From the IMG/VR virus record IMGVR_UViG_3300018082_000014, positions 1 to 44,815 of that record: DNA of 44,815 nt; one strand, given 5' to 3'. A program made the position numbers and the translations under genes. This stretch comes from a virus. The stretch's first letter is position 1; each line of letters starts with the position of its first letter. This document shows, piece by piece, positions 16,231 to 22,290 of this stretch. The notes beneath the pieces are model-generated. The model did not search any database. It was not told the DNA's origin and saw only the letters and a list, made by a program, of their open reading frames with translations.

Positions 16231-16266
16231 ACAAGCATCATATCACAAGCATATATTGGTTGTCAA
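16231..16266 (-). promoter_or_regulatory. sigma70-type promoter for the replication operon with direct repeats
   Basis: On the minus strand TTGACA (16266-16261), 18 bases, TATGAT (16242-16237). Two copies of ACAAGCAT (16231-16238 and 16245-16252 on the plus strand), 14 bases apart, overlap the -10 and the spacer. The same octamer forms the palindromic site at 12825-12842. The helicase gene starts 29 bases downstream. Confidence 0.75.
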
Positions 16267-16349
16267 GGCCCGTTTTAGACCTCCAAATGCCTATACGTGT
16301 ACGTTTCGTTGGACGTACCAACCTCCCACAATCCTTCCATCAAAATCCC

Positions 16350-16386
16350 CACGGGTGGGTAGCATGGCTACTACCCACCACCCGTG
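16350..16386 (-). terminator. GC-rich hairpin at the end of the lysis unit
   Basis: CACGGGTGGGTAG pairs with CTACCCACC..CGTG across a short loop, with a 3-base bulge. On the minus strand the hairpin is followed by GGGGATTTTG, a short T run. It lies 21 bases beyond the stop of the small membrane protein and before the helicase promoter, the expected place for a terminator. The T tract is weak. Confidence 0.55.
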
Positions 16387-16406
16387 CACCTTGCTGCTTG
16401 GTTTTA

Positions 16407-16580
16407 CTAATAAGTACCCTCCAGTTTATAGCAACTCTCCCTTTGTAAGGGGTCGATCACTGCTCTACAAGGTGGTATGTACTGGTAATCTGACTGTTTG
16501 TACTCATACTCATTCTTAGTGTTTATCATTATGGCAGCCAGTATACCCACAAACACTATCAGCGCAATCCATACTTTCAT
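16407..16580 (-). CDS. small single-pass membrane protein after the endolysin
   Basis: 57 residues, overlapping the amidase stop by ATGA. Residues about 3-19 (VWIALIVFVGILAAIMI) are a single membrane segment, followed by a polar tail of about 37 residues with two Cys (C38, C50). An inner-membrane protein with a periplasmic tail directly after the amidase suggests an i-spanin-like or pinholin-like lysis accessory. No lipoprotein box or second overlapping spanin ORF was seen, so the exact role stays open. Confidence 0.6.
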   Translation of the reverse strand: MKVWIALIVFVGILAAIMINTKNEYEYKQSDYQYIPPCRAVIDPLQRESCYKLEGTY

Positions 16581-17041
16581 GCCGTTATCCTCGACCAGTC
16601 AAACTTCTCTCCTGGATCACTCTTCCCCACGCGTATGCCCTGTGGTGTCTGGTCATGGCCTAACACCTTATCTATGGTTGGGTACTGTCCTTTCCACCAC
16701 TGTATCAGCCTGTTCAGCTCATCATATTGCCAATCACTAAACGCATGCTCACGAGTTGGTTGAACCAGCTCTACCCCTAGTGAATATTGGTTATGTTCCT
16801 CAGCATGCCACGCCGACCACTTATCCGCTACCACCCGAGCGTGCTGTCCCTCATACCAACCTATAACTGTGTGGCTACTAGCCTGACTAGATACATTGGT
16901 AAACCAGTTCAGTGTAGCTCTATACTCCAGGTTCGTCTGCTGCCCACCTCTAGTGGAATGCACTACTATCCAGGTAATGGGTCTACCACTACGGCTGGAT
17001 GAGTTACCCAGGATGATCTCACTAAAGGTGGGCTCACCTAG
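16577..17041 (-). CDS. N-acetylmuramoyl-L-alanine amidase domain, read in the -1 frame after the glycosidase
   Basis: Amidase_2/PGRP-type zinc amidase. WIVVHSTRGG carries the first His ligand, SSHTVIG the substrate-facing strand, WHAEEHN a conserved His segment, VELVQ the core strand, and LGHDQTPQGIRVGKSDPG the second His and Asp ligands with the K.DPG catalytic region. The first canonical start in frame (GTG 16963) falls on the codon just before the metal-binding His, losing the first strand. The frame is open upstream to 17041 with family-like sequence (NSSSRSGRPITW) but no ATG, GTG or TTG. It is exactly the -1 frame relative to the gene at 17038-18003. The enzyme would cleave the amide bond between MurNAc and peptide. 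The coordinates given are the -1 frame portion. Confidence 0.82.
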   Translation of the reverse strand, partial: LGEPTFSEIILGNSSSRSGRPITWIVVHSTRGGQQTNLEYRATLNWFTNVSSQASSHTVIGWYEGQHARVVADKWSAWHAEEHNQYSLGVELVQPTREHAFSDWQYDELNRLIQWWKGQYPTIDKVLGHDQTPQGIRVGKSDPGEKFDWSRITA

Positions 17042-18003
17042 TTTGGGAGTTTCCCTATAATTGTGTCTAGGTAGTTCACCGCCTGGCCTAACTTATCCTT
17101 AGCCCTTACTACAGCATTGGCTACCTCGTTGAGTGCGAACTGTGGATCGTTACTGATGAACTGTGCACCTAGCTCAGCCTGCACGCCTAGCAACATCGCG
17201 CGGAGATCGGCCTTCTGTTGGTCTGTCACTGGAACCTCCTGTGGTATGTGTAGCTGCTCATGTAGTGACCTATACGCACTGGCCGCACCGACTGTTAGGA
17301 ACCATTTACCCCATTCCTCTTGGCCCTCCTCATAAGGTAGGATAAAGAACACCAGTGCCTCTACCCTTGGTAGTATGTTAGTCAGTACCTCTAGGTTCTT
17401 GGTAATCCCCCAGTAAGGCTGGTCGCCTGAGTAGCCGAACTCAGTTACCACCTCTCCCTCTCCAGGTAGGTACATGATTCCATCCAGGCCCTGGGTATGG
17501 TAGACATGTCCACCCTGGAAGCTACATCTCTCCCTCTCACGCATAGTCTCGCGGAGCCATAAGGCAGTATTGGAGTTGTTAGGTGCTGACTCAACCATCA
17601 GCCCTGGGCTGACCAACTTCACAGGCCACTGACCTGCTACATCTATGAGTCCTAGTAGGTTGGTCATGTACGCAGGACCTGGCCTAGTCCATCTATCTGG
17701 CCTAGTCCATCTACTCTCAGGGTGGTTAGGCTCGTTCTCCAACTCAAGCCAGTCTCCAGGTAGAACCATATGTACGCTCTGGTTGAACTCGTCCAGTAGC
17801 TGGTAAGGTGTAGGCGTCTCCCTACGAGGACGCCATAGCACTATACCACCTGTACCCATGATGTTCCTGGCTCTCTGTACATCATCAGGCCATTGCTGAG
17901 TTAGCCTGAACTTCGCTACTTTCGGGTGTAGCTCAGTGAATGCCTCCCAGCCTTCAGATGTAGTCCTGTATGGTGGCGGCGGGAACTCACAGCCCAGAAG
18001 CAT
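17038..18003 (-). CDS. glycoside-hydrolase-like (clan GH-A type) domain, N-terminal part of a split endolysin
   Basis: 321 residues. LELENEPN holds the N90-E91-P92 motif typical of the acid/base Glu in clan GH-A TIM barrels, and VVTEFGYSG supplies the likely nucleophile E188. About 70 residues after the barrel (260-320) are helical. There is no signal peptide. Next to an amidase it is best read as a muralytic glycosidase that cuts the glycan strand. The stop at 17040-17038 sits on a slippery heptamer and the amidase follows in the -1 frame, so a fusion of about 475 residues could be made. A tandem 18-base repeat near 17690-17712 duplicates RWTRP. A carbohydrate-acting enzyme unrelated to lysis is the alternative. 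Confidence 0.65.
   Translation of the reverse strand: MLLGCEFPPPPYRTTSEGWEAFTELHPKVAKFRLTQQWPDDVQRARNIMGTGGIVLWRPRRETPTPYQLLDEFNQSVHMVLPGDWLELENEPNHPESRWTRPDRWTRPGPAYMTNLLGLIDVAGQWPVKLVSPGLMVESAPNNSNTALWLRETMRERERCSFQGGHVYHTQGLDGIMYLPGEGEVVTEFGYSGDQPYWGITKNLEVLTNILPRVEALVFFILPYEEGQEEWGKWFLTVGAASAYRSLHEQLHIPQEVPVTDQQKADLRAMLLGVQAELGAQFISNDPQFALNEVANAVVRAKDKLGQAVNYLDTIIGKLPN
17041..17047 (-). promoter_or_regulatory. candidate -1 ribosomal frameshift site C CCA AAC
   Basis: The glycosidase frame reads CTC CCA AAC TAG, giving a slippery heptamer of the form X XXY YYZ directly before the stop. After a -1 slip, reading continues CTA GGT GAG into the amidase frame. Immediately downstream AGGTG and CACCT can form a hairpin with loop AGCC. 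Confidence 0.6.
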
Positions 18004-18006
18004 TAT

Positions 18007-18204
18007 TTATTCCCTCCCGTGCCTAAAGATATTGGAATAGACCTTACATACCAGTTGATGGCTGTCCCAACGGTACTGTGACCCTTGCTCAGTTTCTAAT
18101 TCATACCATGACCAGCCACAGTGCTCACACCACCATATCATTTTCATCACCTCAACCAGGGGCCAGGCACAGCACTCACACCCAGATCCCCAGTCACTAT
18201 CCAC
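18007..18204 (-). CDS. small Cys-rich zinc-ribbon-like protein
   Basis: 65 residues from a GTG. CECC near residue 9 and CEHC near 26, then an aromatic WSWYELE, suggest a zinc ribbon. A shorter form from an internal ATG (about 18147) would keep only the second pair. Its start overlaps the stop of the 26-residue membrane peptide upstream, and it ends three bases before the glycosidase start. Function unknown. Confidence 0.55.
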   Translation of the reverse strand: MDSDWGSGCECCAWPLVEVMKMIWWCEHCGWSWYELETEQGSQYRWDSHQLVCKVYSNIFRHGRE

Positions 18205-18277
18205 TGTACGTCACTAGAGCAAGCGTAGATAGCATGCACGTCAATATGAGCAGTAACAGTCTATCATGCTTGGTCAT
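18197..18277 (-). CDS. 26-residue single-pass membrane peptide
   Basis: The ATG overlaps the preceding stop as ATGA, and the stop lies inside the next start region, so it fits the coupled gene layout. The peptide has a charged N-terminus (MTKHDR) then about 18 hydrophobic residues (LLLLILTCMLSTLALV). Such tiny membrane peptides next to endolysin genes can be holins or antiholins, but size alone does not decide. Confidence 0.45.
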   Translation of the reverse strand: MTKHDRLLLLILTCMLSTLALVTYSG

Positions 18278-19188
18278 ATATCCCCCGCCATTATCGCCTT
18301 CAGCCGCTCCGCCACATCAGCCAGCCTCACTGCCCACCCGCGCATATCCCTTCTATATTGCTGTGCCTGCTGCATTTGCTCCATAGTTACCTCATGGAGC
18401 AGCTCCAACCGCTTTTGTCGAACCTCCACTGCCTTGTAGTAGTCACCATGAAGATCGTGGTCGTACTTCTCCCACTCACCCAAATATTTAGCCTGCAAGC
18501 CAGTAGTTCGCTCTACCTCCTGCCCATTCACAGTCCTGGCTCCTGCTATACCACTCAATGGCTGTGGTGCTGGTTGATCTCCAATACTCTGGAACACCAC
18601 ACTACCATCCTCCAAGGAGTTGTACCATACCCAGTATGGCTCATAGCGGTTGCTGGTGATACACATCTCACATACCGCACTGAGATCAGTCCTATTGCTG
18701 TTGGGCCCTGCGACCATCCTCCCCTTGGGTATGTCCATCCTACAATGAGCGCACACTGGGTACACTGCCTTGACATCCACATACGAGGCAACCACAATAG
18801 ACTGGTCAACCTGCTTATACCTACTGCCCATCTGCCGACGATATTCGGTGTCACCACTACAGTCGGGGGCGCACTCCAGATCCAGCAACCAGGTAGTCTC
18901 ATACTTCAGTGACTGGCTTGTAAGCAGGTCTCTCTTACTGCTACTCACATCCACATACGGCCGTTGGTCAAACAAATCAAAGTGGTATATTCCTCCACGG
19001 TTATGATGGAAGTGGTGTGCCTGTACTCTCCCCACCTGGTAAGCAATAGGCAGGTACTCCTGCTGACAATCACCACATATATTGGCTTGACTTTGAATGG
19101 GGCTCGCAAACATCAGTCCCTCAGCCTGCCCATTAGACACCGCCCATTCAGCTGTGGTCAACCTGGCAAACTTATAACCACGAGCCAT
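18274..19188 (-). CDS. zinc-finger protein of unknown function with C-terminal coiled coil
   Basis: 304 residues. Cys pairs CGDC (about 38-41), CAPDC, CAHC and CEMC are spread over the first 180 residues and suggest at least two zinc sites, with HHFHHNRGG between them. Residues about 235-300 form a long basic coiled coil (KAVEVRQKRLELLHEV and MEQMQQAQQYRRDM). No catalytic motif is evident. It starts one base from the gene upstream and lies above the lysis genes in the same unit. Confidence 0.65.
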   Translation of the reverse strand: MARGYKFARLTTAEWAVSNGQAEGLMFASPIQSQANICGDCQQEYLPIAYQVGRVQAHHFHHNRGGIYHFDLFDQRPYVDVSSSKRDLLTSQSLKYETTWLLDLECAPDCSGDTEYRRQMGSRYKQVDQSIVVASYVDVKAVYPVCAHCRMDIPKGRMVAGPNSNRTDLSAVCEMCITSNRYEPYWVWYNSLEDGSVVFQSIGDQPAPQPLSGIAGARTVNGQEVERTTGLQAKYLGEWEKYDHDLHGDYYKAVEVRQKRLELLHEVTMEQMQQAQQYRRDMRGWAVRLADVAERLKAIMAGDI

Positions 19189-19376
19189 TACTGCTTCCCT
19201 GCCATGATAGCCAGTGCCTCAGCTATCTTGTTCAGACTGTTTGCTACATGTCCCAGTACATGGACCTGCATCAAGCTGCTTATTGCAGCCAAATCGTTAG
19301 ATGGTACATCACTGAGCTGCTTTGGAACTGTATATGCGAACCCACAGTCTCCGCACTCAATCTTTGTCTCACTCAT
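19188..19376 (-). CDS. small CxxC protein
   Basis: 62 residues from ATG 19376 with AGGGGG upstream; a TTG at 19424 would add 16 residues but lacks a ribosome binding site. It begins with CGDCGFAY, then a helical C-terminus (LNKIAEALAIM). CGDC recurs in the next protein, which may show partnership or common ancestry. Function unknown. Confidence 0.55.
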   Translation of the reverse strand: MSETKIECGDCGFAYTVPKQLSDVPSNDLAAISSLMQVHVLGHVANSLNKIAEALAIMAGKQ

Positions 19377-19459
19377 GGCAACCCCCTGTGATCGCCTAGC
19401 TAGTAACCGCTTCACTACGTCCAACCACGTTGATTCGTCATCCGATCAACTGCGTAAAC

Positions 19460-19750
19460 TCACTGTGCCACCTCCAGGTTAGCTAGGTACTCCAACTCCT
19501 CATTCAGTTGCTCATCATTCAGCCAGCCCTTAGGCCACTCATACACACTCCCTAGGTAGTCCAGCTCAAAGTCAGTGATCTCTTCACTGTGGAACCTCAC
19601 CGGCATGATCTCCCACAGCCCCTGCTCACCACCATAGCTGTACTGTCCCCTAATCACACTGGCTCCACGTAGGTTATGGAACCTGTATAGCTTCTGTACT
19701 CCATCTGGATCGTACCGATGAGTCTTGACCACTACTGGTTCTATAGCCAC
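19460..19750 (-). CDS. hypothetical protein, first gene behind the 19.9-kb promoter
   Basis: 96 residues from a GTG with GGAGG 6 bases upstream. Acidic and aromatic, with no Cys cluster or membrane segment. The DNA just before the start is about 79 percent identical (33 of 42 bases, ungapped) to the DNA before the zinc-ribbon gene at 21972, pointing to a duplicated leader. No family recognised. Confidence 0.65.
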   Translation of the reverse strand: MAIEPVVVKTHRYDPDGVQKLYRFHNLRGASVIRGQYSYGGEQGLWEIMPVRFHSEEITDFELDYLGSVYEWPKGWLNDEQLNEELEYLANLEVAQ

Positions 19751-19836
19751 TGCGTACCTCCTGTCCTGATATACACTGCTAGCATAACCTGTATCACACC
19801 ATTTACACCCCCAACGGTGAATGTACTGGGAACTTA

Positions 19837-19865
19837 CTCACTTGCCAGTCATTGGACTAAGTGAG
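19837..19865 (-). promoter_or_regulatory. leader hairpin between promoter and first gene
   Basis: CTCACTT and AGTC pair with GACT and AAGTGAG around a CAAT loop, with a 3-base bulge (11 base pairs). It lies about 40-70 bases after the predicted start of transcription, in the untranslated leader of the 19750 operon, overlapping a 14-codon ORF. An RNA control element or an operator are both possible. Confidence 0.4.
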
Positions 19866-19910
19866 CACTGCCAATTCATACAGTGCCACCAACTTCTCCA
19901 TACCGCTGTA

Positions 19911-19939
19911 ATTATAACACAAAGAACCAGCCAGTGCAA
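19911..19939 (-). promoter_or_regulatory. sigma70-type promoter of the lysis unit
   Basis: On the minus strand TTGCAC (19939-19934), 17 bases, TATAAT (19916-19911), with TGT before the -10 giving an extended -10. It drives 19750-16407. The leader is about 150 bases long. Confidence 0.75.
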
Positions 19940-19966
19940 GCTGATCCCTTTGTGGTTATAGATGGG

Positions 19967-20629
19967 TTAGTCGTTGACGAACACCACCGTATGACCTTCA
20001 GCCTCCAGTCTCTTGATGATCCGTGTCGCCTCACCACTCCAATAGCTCTTGGGTAGTGCCTTCTGTCGCTCGTCTCCATATGCCTCAACCAGAGCTGCCC
20101 TACTATCATACCGCTGCCCATCCACCAGTACTGCTACTGCCCTGCCCCCACCCTGTGCGCCTTTGGCTCCATCAGCACTCGCCCTGGGAGCGCGTACAAC
20201 TGCTCCACCAGTCCACATTTGGCGTCCGATACTCGCCTGAGCCTCCTTATCCTCTACCAGCCTCTCCTTAGTAGGCACCGTAAGGACAATGTTGTAGGAG
20301 GTGAACCCAGCATTGACGGCTTGCTCCATCACACTTCGGAACTCAGGTCCACTGATTACCTGTCTCAGTGCTTGTTCGATCAGCGGCTGCGTAGACTGTG
20401 TGATCTCATGGATAACCCTACCCTGTGCGGCCTTGGTCTGCATACCAGCCAGCTCCTTGTGGAGCTTTTGCGCCTGTATTTGCAGTGGTGTGGCCTCAGC
20501 GATGTTTCCACTGGCGTAGGCTGTTCCCATACGCGTACCAACATCAGTCAGCTCGGCTAGCACCAGCTCCTCAGTTCGTGGGGCCGCCACTTGACCAGCT
20601 ACCACTTGCTCGGCCTCTTCTACCGCCAT
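19967..20629 (-). CDS. putative DNA-binding or regulatory protein of unknown family
   Basis: 220 residues. The N-terminal half is helical (LQIQAQKLHKELAGM), the middle has a beta segment (FTSYNIVLTVPT), then a Gly/Ala-rich linker, and a small C-terminal domain (AVAVLVDGQRYDSRAALVEAYG and IIKRLEAEGHTVVFVND). The protein at 22804-23418 has the same layout, with FTIHISLA in the middle and a last strand GYIVVYEPD, so they may be distant paralogues flanking the control region. ATG follows GGAGG. It has its own promoter and upstream repeats. Confidence 0.6.
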   Translation of the reverse strand: MAVEEAEQVVAGQVAAPRTEELVLAELTDVGTRMGTAYASGNIAEATPLQIQAQKLHKELAGMQTKAAQGRVIHEITQSTQPLIEQALRQVISGPEFRSVMEQAVNAGFTSYNIVLTVPTKERLVEDKEAQASIGRQMWTGGAVVRAPRASADGAKGAQGGGRAVAVLVDGQRYDSRAALVEAYGDERQKALPKSYWSGEATRIIKRLEAEGHTVVFVND

Positions 20630-20756
20630 AGGATCGCCTCCAATTATGATTATGCTTATGCCACGATTGCGCGTGGTCGCCTACCCGCTCTAGGTTGTGT
20701 GTTCACCCATAGTGTGTTGTCCCGTGATTTTATCACCTCCCTTACGATCTACTACC

Positions 20757-20785
20757 ACTGTACCAGCATGCTCGGTGGGTGTCAA
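20757..20785 (-). promoter_or_regulatory. promoter adjoining four 11-base repeats
   Basis: On the minus strand TTGACA (20785-20780), 17 bases, TACAGT (20762-20757). The repeats end three bases upstream of the -35, a usual place for activator sites. The leader to the gene at 20629 is about 120 bases. Confidence 0.65.
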
Positions 20786-20788
20786 GCG

Positions 20789-20832
20789 AATACCACGCAA
20801 ATACCACGTGAATACCACGCAAATACCACACA
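20789..20832 (-). repeat. four tandem 11-base repeats (iteron-like)
   Basis: Plus-strand units AATACCACGCA, AATACCACGTG, AATACCACGCA and AATACCACACA lie head to tail with no spacing, one per helical turn, so a protein bound to each would face the same side. They lie between an intrinsic terminator and a promoter -35. Confidence 0.85.
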
Positions 20833-20856
20833 AAAAGCCCCCAATATAATTGGAGG
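20831..20856 (-). terminator. intrinsic terminator of the micro-gene operon
   Basis: On the minus strand CCTCCAAT, loop TAT, ATTGGGGG (8 pairs with one T-G) followed by CTTTTT. It lies about 60 bases beyond the stop of the last gene at 20918. A pair of 11-base direct repeats (CTTACAACTAC, 20892-20913) precedes it. Confidence 0.75.
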
Positions 20857-20917
20857 TCAATTTGCTACCCTGTTACACTAGCACAAAGATTCTTACAACT
20901 ACCTTACAACTACGATT

Positions 20918-21109
20918 TTATACCCTCCTGTTGTATAACCGTAAACTAATGTTGAACCAGAGCCAATCCAACTCAACACACCACTGGACTCTGTGCCCAC
21001 GCCAGAATCTCAAGTGTGGTTTCTTTATTAGTGGATGGCTAACGACAATTCTTATCATGCCTGCCTCCCACTCGAACACCGTGAACTTGGGTAGCTTTGA
21101 CATTATCAC
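20918..21109 (-). CDS. small aromatic hypothetical protein
   Basis: 63 residues from a GTG with GGAGG 5 bases upstream (ATG 21103 two codons later is an alternative). Rich in Trp, Phe and Arg; LDWLWFNISLRLYNRR near the end resembles small phage proteins of unknown function. Last gene before the terminator at 20831-20856. Confidence 0.6.
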   Translation of the reverse strand: MIMSKLPKFTVFEWEAGMIRIVVSHPLIKKPHLRFWRGHRVQWCVELDWLWFNISLRLYNRRV

Positions 21110-21132
21110 ACTTGCCTCCCACACAAAATGTT

Positions 21133-21288
21133 CTAGTACTTCCGTTCTTGCTCCTGGTAATATTCCTGTAGGCACAGTGGACACAGCCACACTGCCTTAC
21201 CATAGCGCCTGTCGAATCCCACGAATACCAGGTGAACTAGCTGTCGTAGTTTGGCTGGTACTGTATACCCACACTGCGAGCACATCAC
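21133..21288 (-). CDS. small zinc-ribbon protein with two CxxC pairs
   Basis: 51 residues starting GTG ATG, the second of which may be the true start. CSQC near the N-terminus and CPLC 30 residues later give a standard zinc ribbon; the C-terminus is a charged helix (EYYQEQERK). The ribosome binding site is weak. Function unknown. Confidence 0.6.
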   Translation of the reverse strand: MMCSQCGYTVPAKLRQLVHLVFVGFDRRYGKAVWLCPLCLQEYYQEQERKY

Positions 21289-21312
21289 GGCAGGTTCTCT
21301 AGGCTCAGTGTA

Positions 21313-21570
21313 TCACCCACCGCATGCCTCCACCCAAGCCTGCCTGTTGAACCTATGACACTGACATACCTTGTCTCTAAAGCAGTCATTACCTGACGTG
21401 TCGCTATGCGTATAGCAATCGTAGCACATCTCCAGGAGCTGGAACACATCAGCCAGGCTCTCTATCACATCATGGGTCATCATGTATGGAGGGCTAGAAG
21501 CACGTCCCCAGTCTGTCTCGCTGGCAATCACCTTGGCAATCGCCTCATAGTGTTGCTTGGTCATTCCCAT
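21313..21570 (-). CDS. conserved small phage protein (MTKxHYxAIAKVI type)
   Basis: 85 residues from ATG 21570, which overlaps the preceding stop as TGATG. The start (MTKQHYEAIAKVI) and end (FNRQAWVEACG) match a small protein family widespread in actinobacterial and other phages, of unknown function. Between them lie several Cys (MCYDCYTH and CFRDKVCQCH) that are not typical of that family and may bind metal. Confidence 0.7.
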   Translation of the reverse strand: MGMTKQHYEAIAKVIASETDWGRASSPPYMMTHDVIESLADVFQLLEMCYDCYTHSDTSGNDCFRDKVCQCHRFNRQAWVEACGG

Positions 21571-21674
21571 CAGCATGCTCTCCTACAACAGCAGCACTTA
21601 CACCCCATAGTGTAGTACCACCTGGATAGTATCCTGTGCGCTCGCTTGTAGTGTCGCTTGGTTACTCTACTCAC
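21570..21674 (-). CDS. 34-residue basic Cys-cluster peptide
   Basis: GTG overlaps the preceding stop as GTGA and the stop overlaps the next start as TGATG. Residues 1-22 are basic (10 Lys/Arg/His); residues 25-34 read CKCCCCRRAC, six Cys in ten. Such density suggests metal binding or disulphides. The start GTGAGTAGAGT is identical to that of the zinc-ribbon gene at 21972. I know no family. Confidence 0.55.
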   Translation of the reverse strand: MSRVTKRHYKRAHRILSRWYYTMGCKCCCCRRAC

Positions 21675-21847
21675 TTCACGTACTCCTCGTAGGCCTGGAC
21701 ATGTTCAGGGAATACCTGTTTGAGCTTTGCGCGATTCTTACGATCTGCCTTTGCTATGAGCCTAAGCAGGTAAGCACCAAACCAGTTGCCCTGTCCTTTT
21801 AGTATGTGCTGGATGTTCTCCTTGTCGAACTCGCTCATGCCTTCCAT
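21671..21847 (-). CDS. conserved small phage protein (LLRLIAKAD type)
   Basis: 58 residues from ATG 21847, fixed by a TAATG overlap with the preceding stop and GAGGAGG upstream. HILKGQGNWFGAYLLRLIAKADRKN and then FPEHVQAYEEY match a small helical protein frequent in phage early regions, function unknown. Confidence 0.75.
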   Translation of the reverse strand: MEGMSEFDKENIQHILKGQGNWFGAYLLRLIAKADRKNRAKLKQVFPEHVQAYEEYVK

Positions 21848-21972
21848 TATATCTGTCGCCTCCTCGCACATCTATTACAGTACGCACTGCGATTCGCAAC
21901 CAGAATAGCCTGTGATGTTGCGTTCCCACAGTTGACGCAGTGATTGGCGGGTTTCCGTCTAACTCTACTCAC
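21847..21972 (-). CDS. 41-residue zinc-ribbon protein
   Basis: GTG behind GGAGG, overlapping the preceding stop as GTGA. CVNC and CNRC are 17 residues apart, and the tail is Arg-rich (RRRQI), so a minimal zinc ribbon that could bind nucleic acid. Function unknown. Confidence 0.65.
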   Translation of the reverse strand: MSRVRRKPANHCVNCGNATSQAILVANRSAYCNRCARRRQI

Positions 21973-22061
21973 TGTACACCTCCTATTCGTATATACACTG
22001 CCAGCATAACCGGCAACGCTAGGTAGATCAATATGTAGATGAGCCGCAGCAGTGTATTCAT
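21969..22061 (-). CDS. 30-residue membrane peptide
   Basis: ATGA overlap at its start and GTGA at its end. About 20 hydrophobic residues (LLRLIYILIYLALPVMLAV) then IRIGGVQ. The DNA of its last 30 bases is repeated before 19750, where a truncated copy (VMLAVYIRTGG) can be read. It may be a tiny membrane protein or mainly a translational coupler. Confidence 0.5.
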   Translation of the reverse strand: MNTLLRLIYILIYLALPVMLAVYIRIGGVQ

Positions 22062-22195
22062 ATCAAACCCCACCAAGCATCGCAGAGATGGAACAGCCGC
22101 TCAACCTGCCAGCTTCCCCAACCCATGAATGGCTTACCATGCTGGCATATCTCATATGTTCGATGCGGCCAACCTGGTCGATGTTGGCGTATCAT
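22058..22195 (-). CDS. 45-residue Trp/His-rich peptide
   Basis: GGGAGG 5 bases before the ATG, and ATGA-type overlaps at both ends. Rich in Trp (6) and His, with two Cys (C17, C38). No family recognised; the perfect ribosome binding site supports expression. Confidence 0.6.
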   Translation of the reverse strand: MIRQHRPGWPHRTYEICQHGKPFMGWGSWQVERLFHLCDAWWGLI

Positions 22196-22290
22196 GATAT
22201 CCTCCCTGGTGCCGTTTTGGACCAATACCCCCCTCGTAACGTGGAACCGCAGGTGGGAGAAGCTTCACTGATCCTTATCACCTTACTCAT
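22192..22290 (-). CDS. 32-residue peptide
   Basis: ATGA overlap with the preceding stop and ATGA overlap with the next start. Basic, with a single Cys; no recognisable domain. Included because both ends are coupled to its neighbours; it has no strong ribosome binding site of its own. Confidence 0.45.
   Translation of the reverse strand: MSKVIRISEASPTCGSTLRGGYWSKTAPGRIS

Noticed and set aside
18358-18912. 184-codon plus-strand ORF
   Set aside because: Antisense to the zinc-finger protein at 18274-19188, whose Cys pairs and coupled neighbours favour the minus strand.
20850-21302. 150-codon plus-strand ORF
   Set aside because: It lies opposite two minus-strand genes with zinc-ribbon pattern and ribosome binding sites; the translation has no domain-like features.
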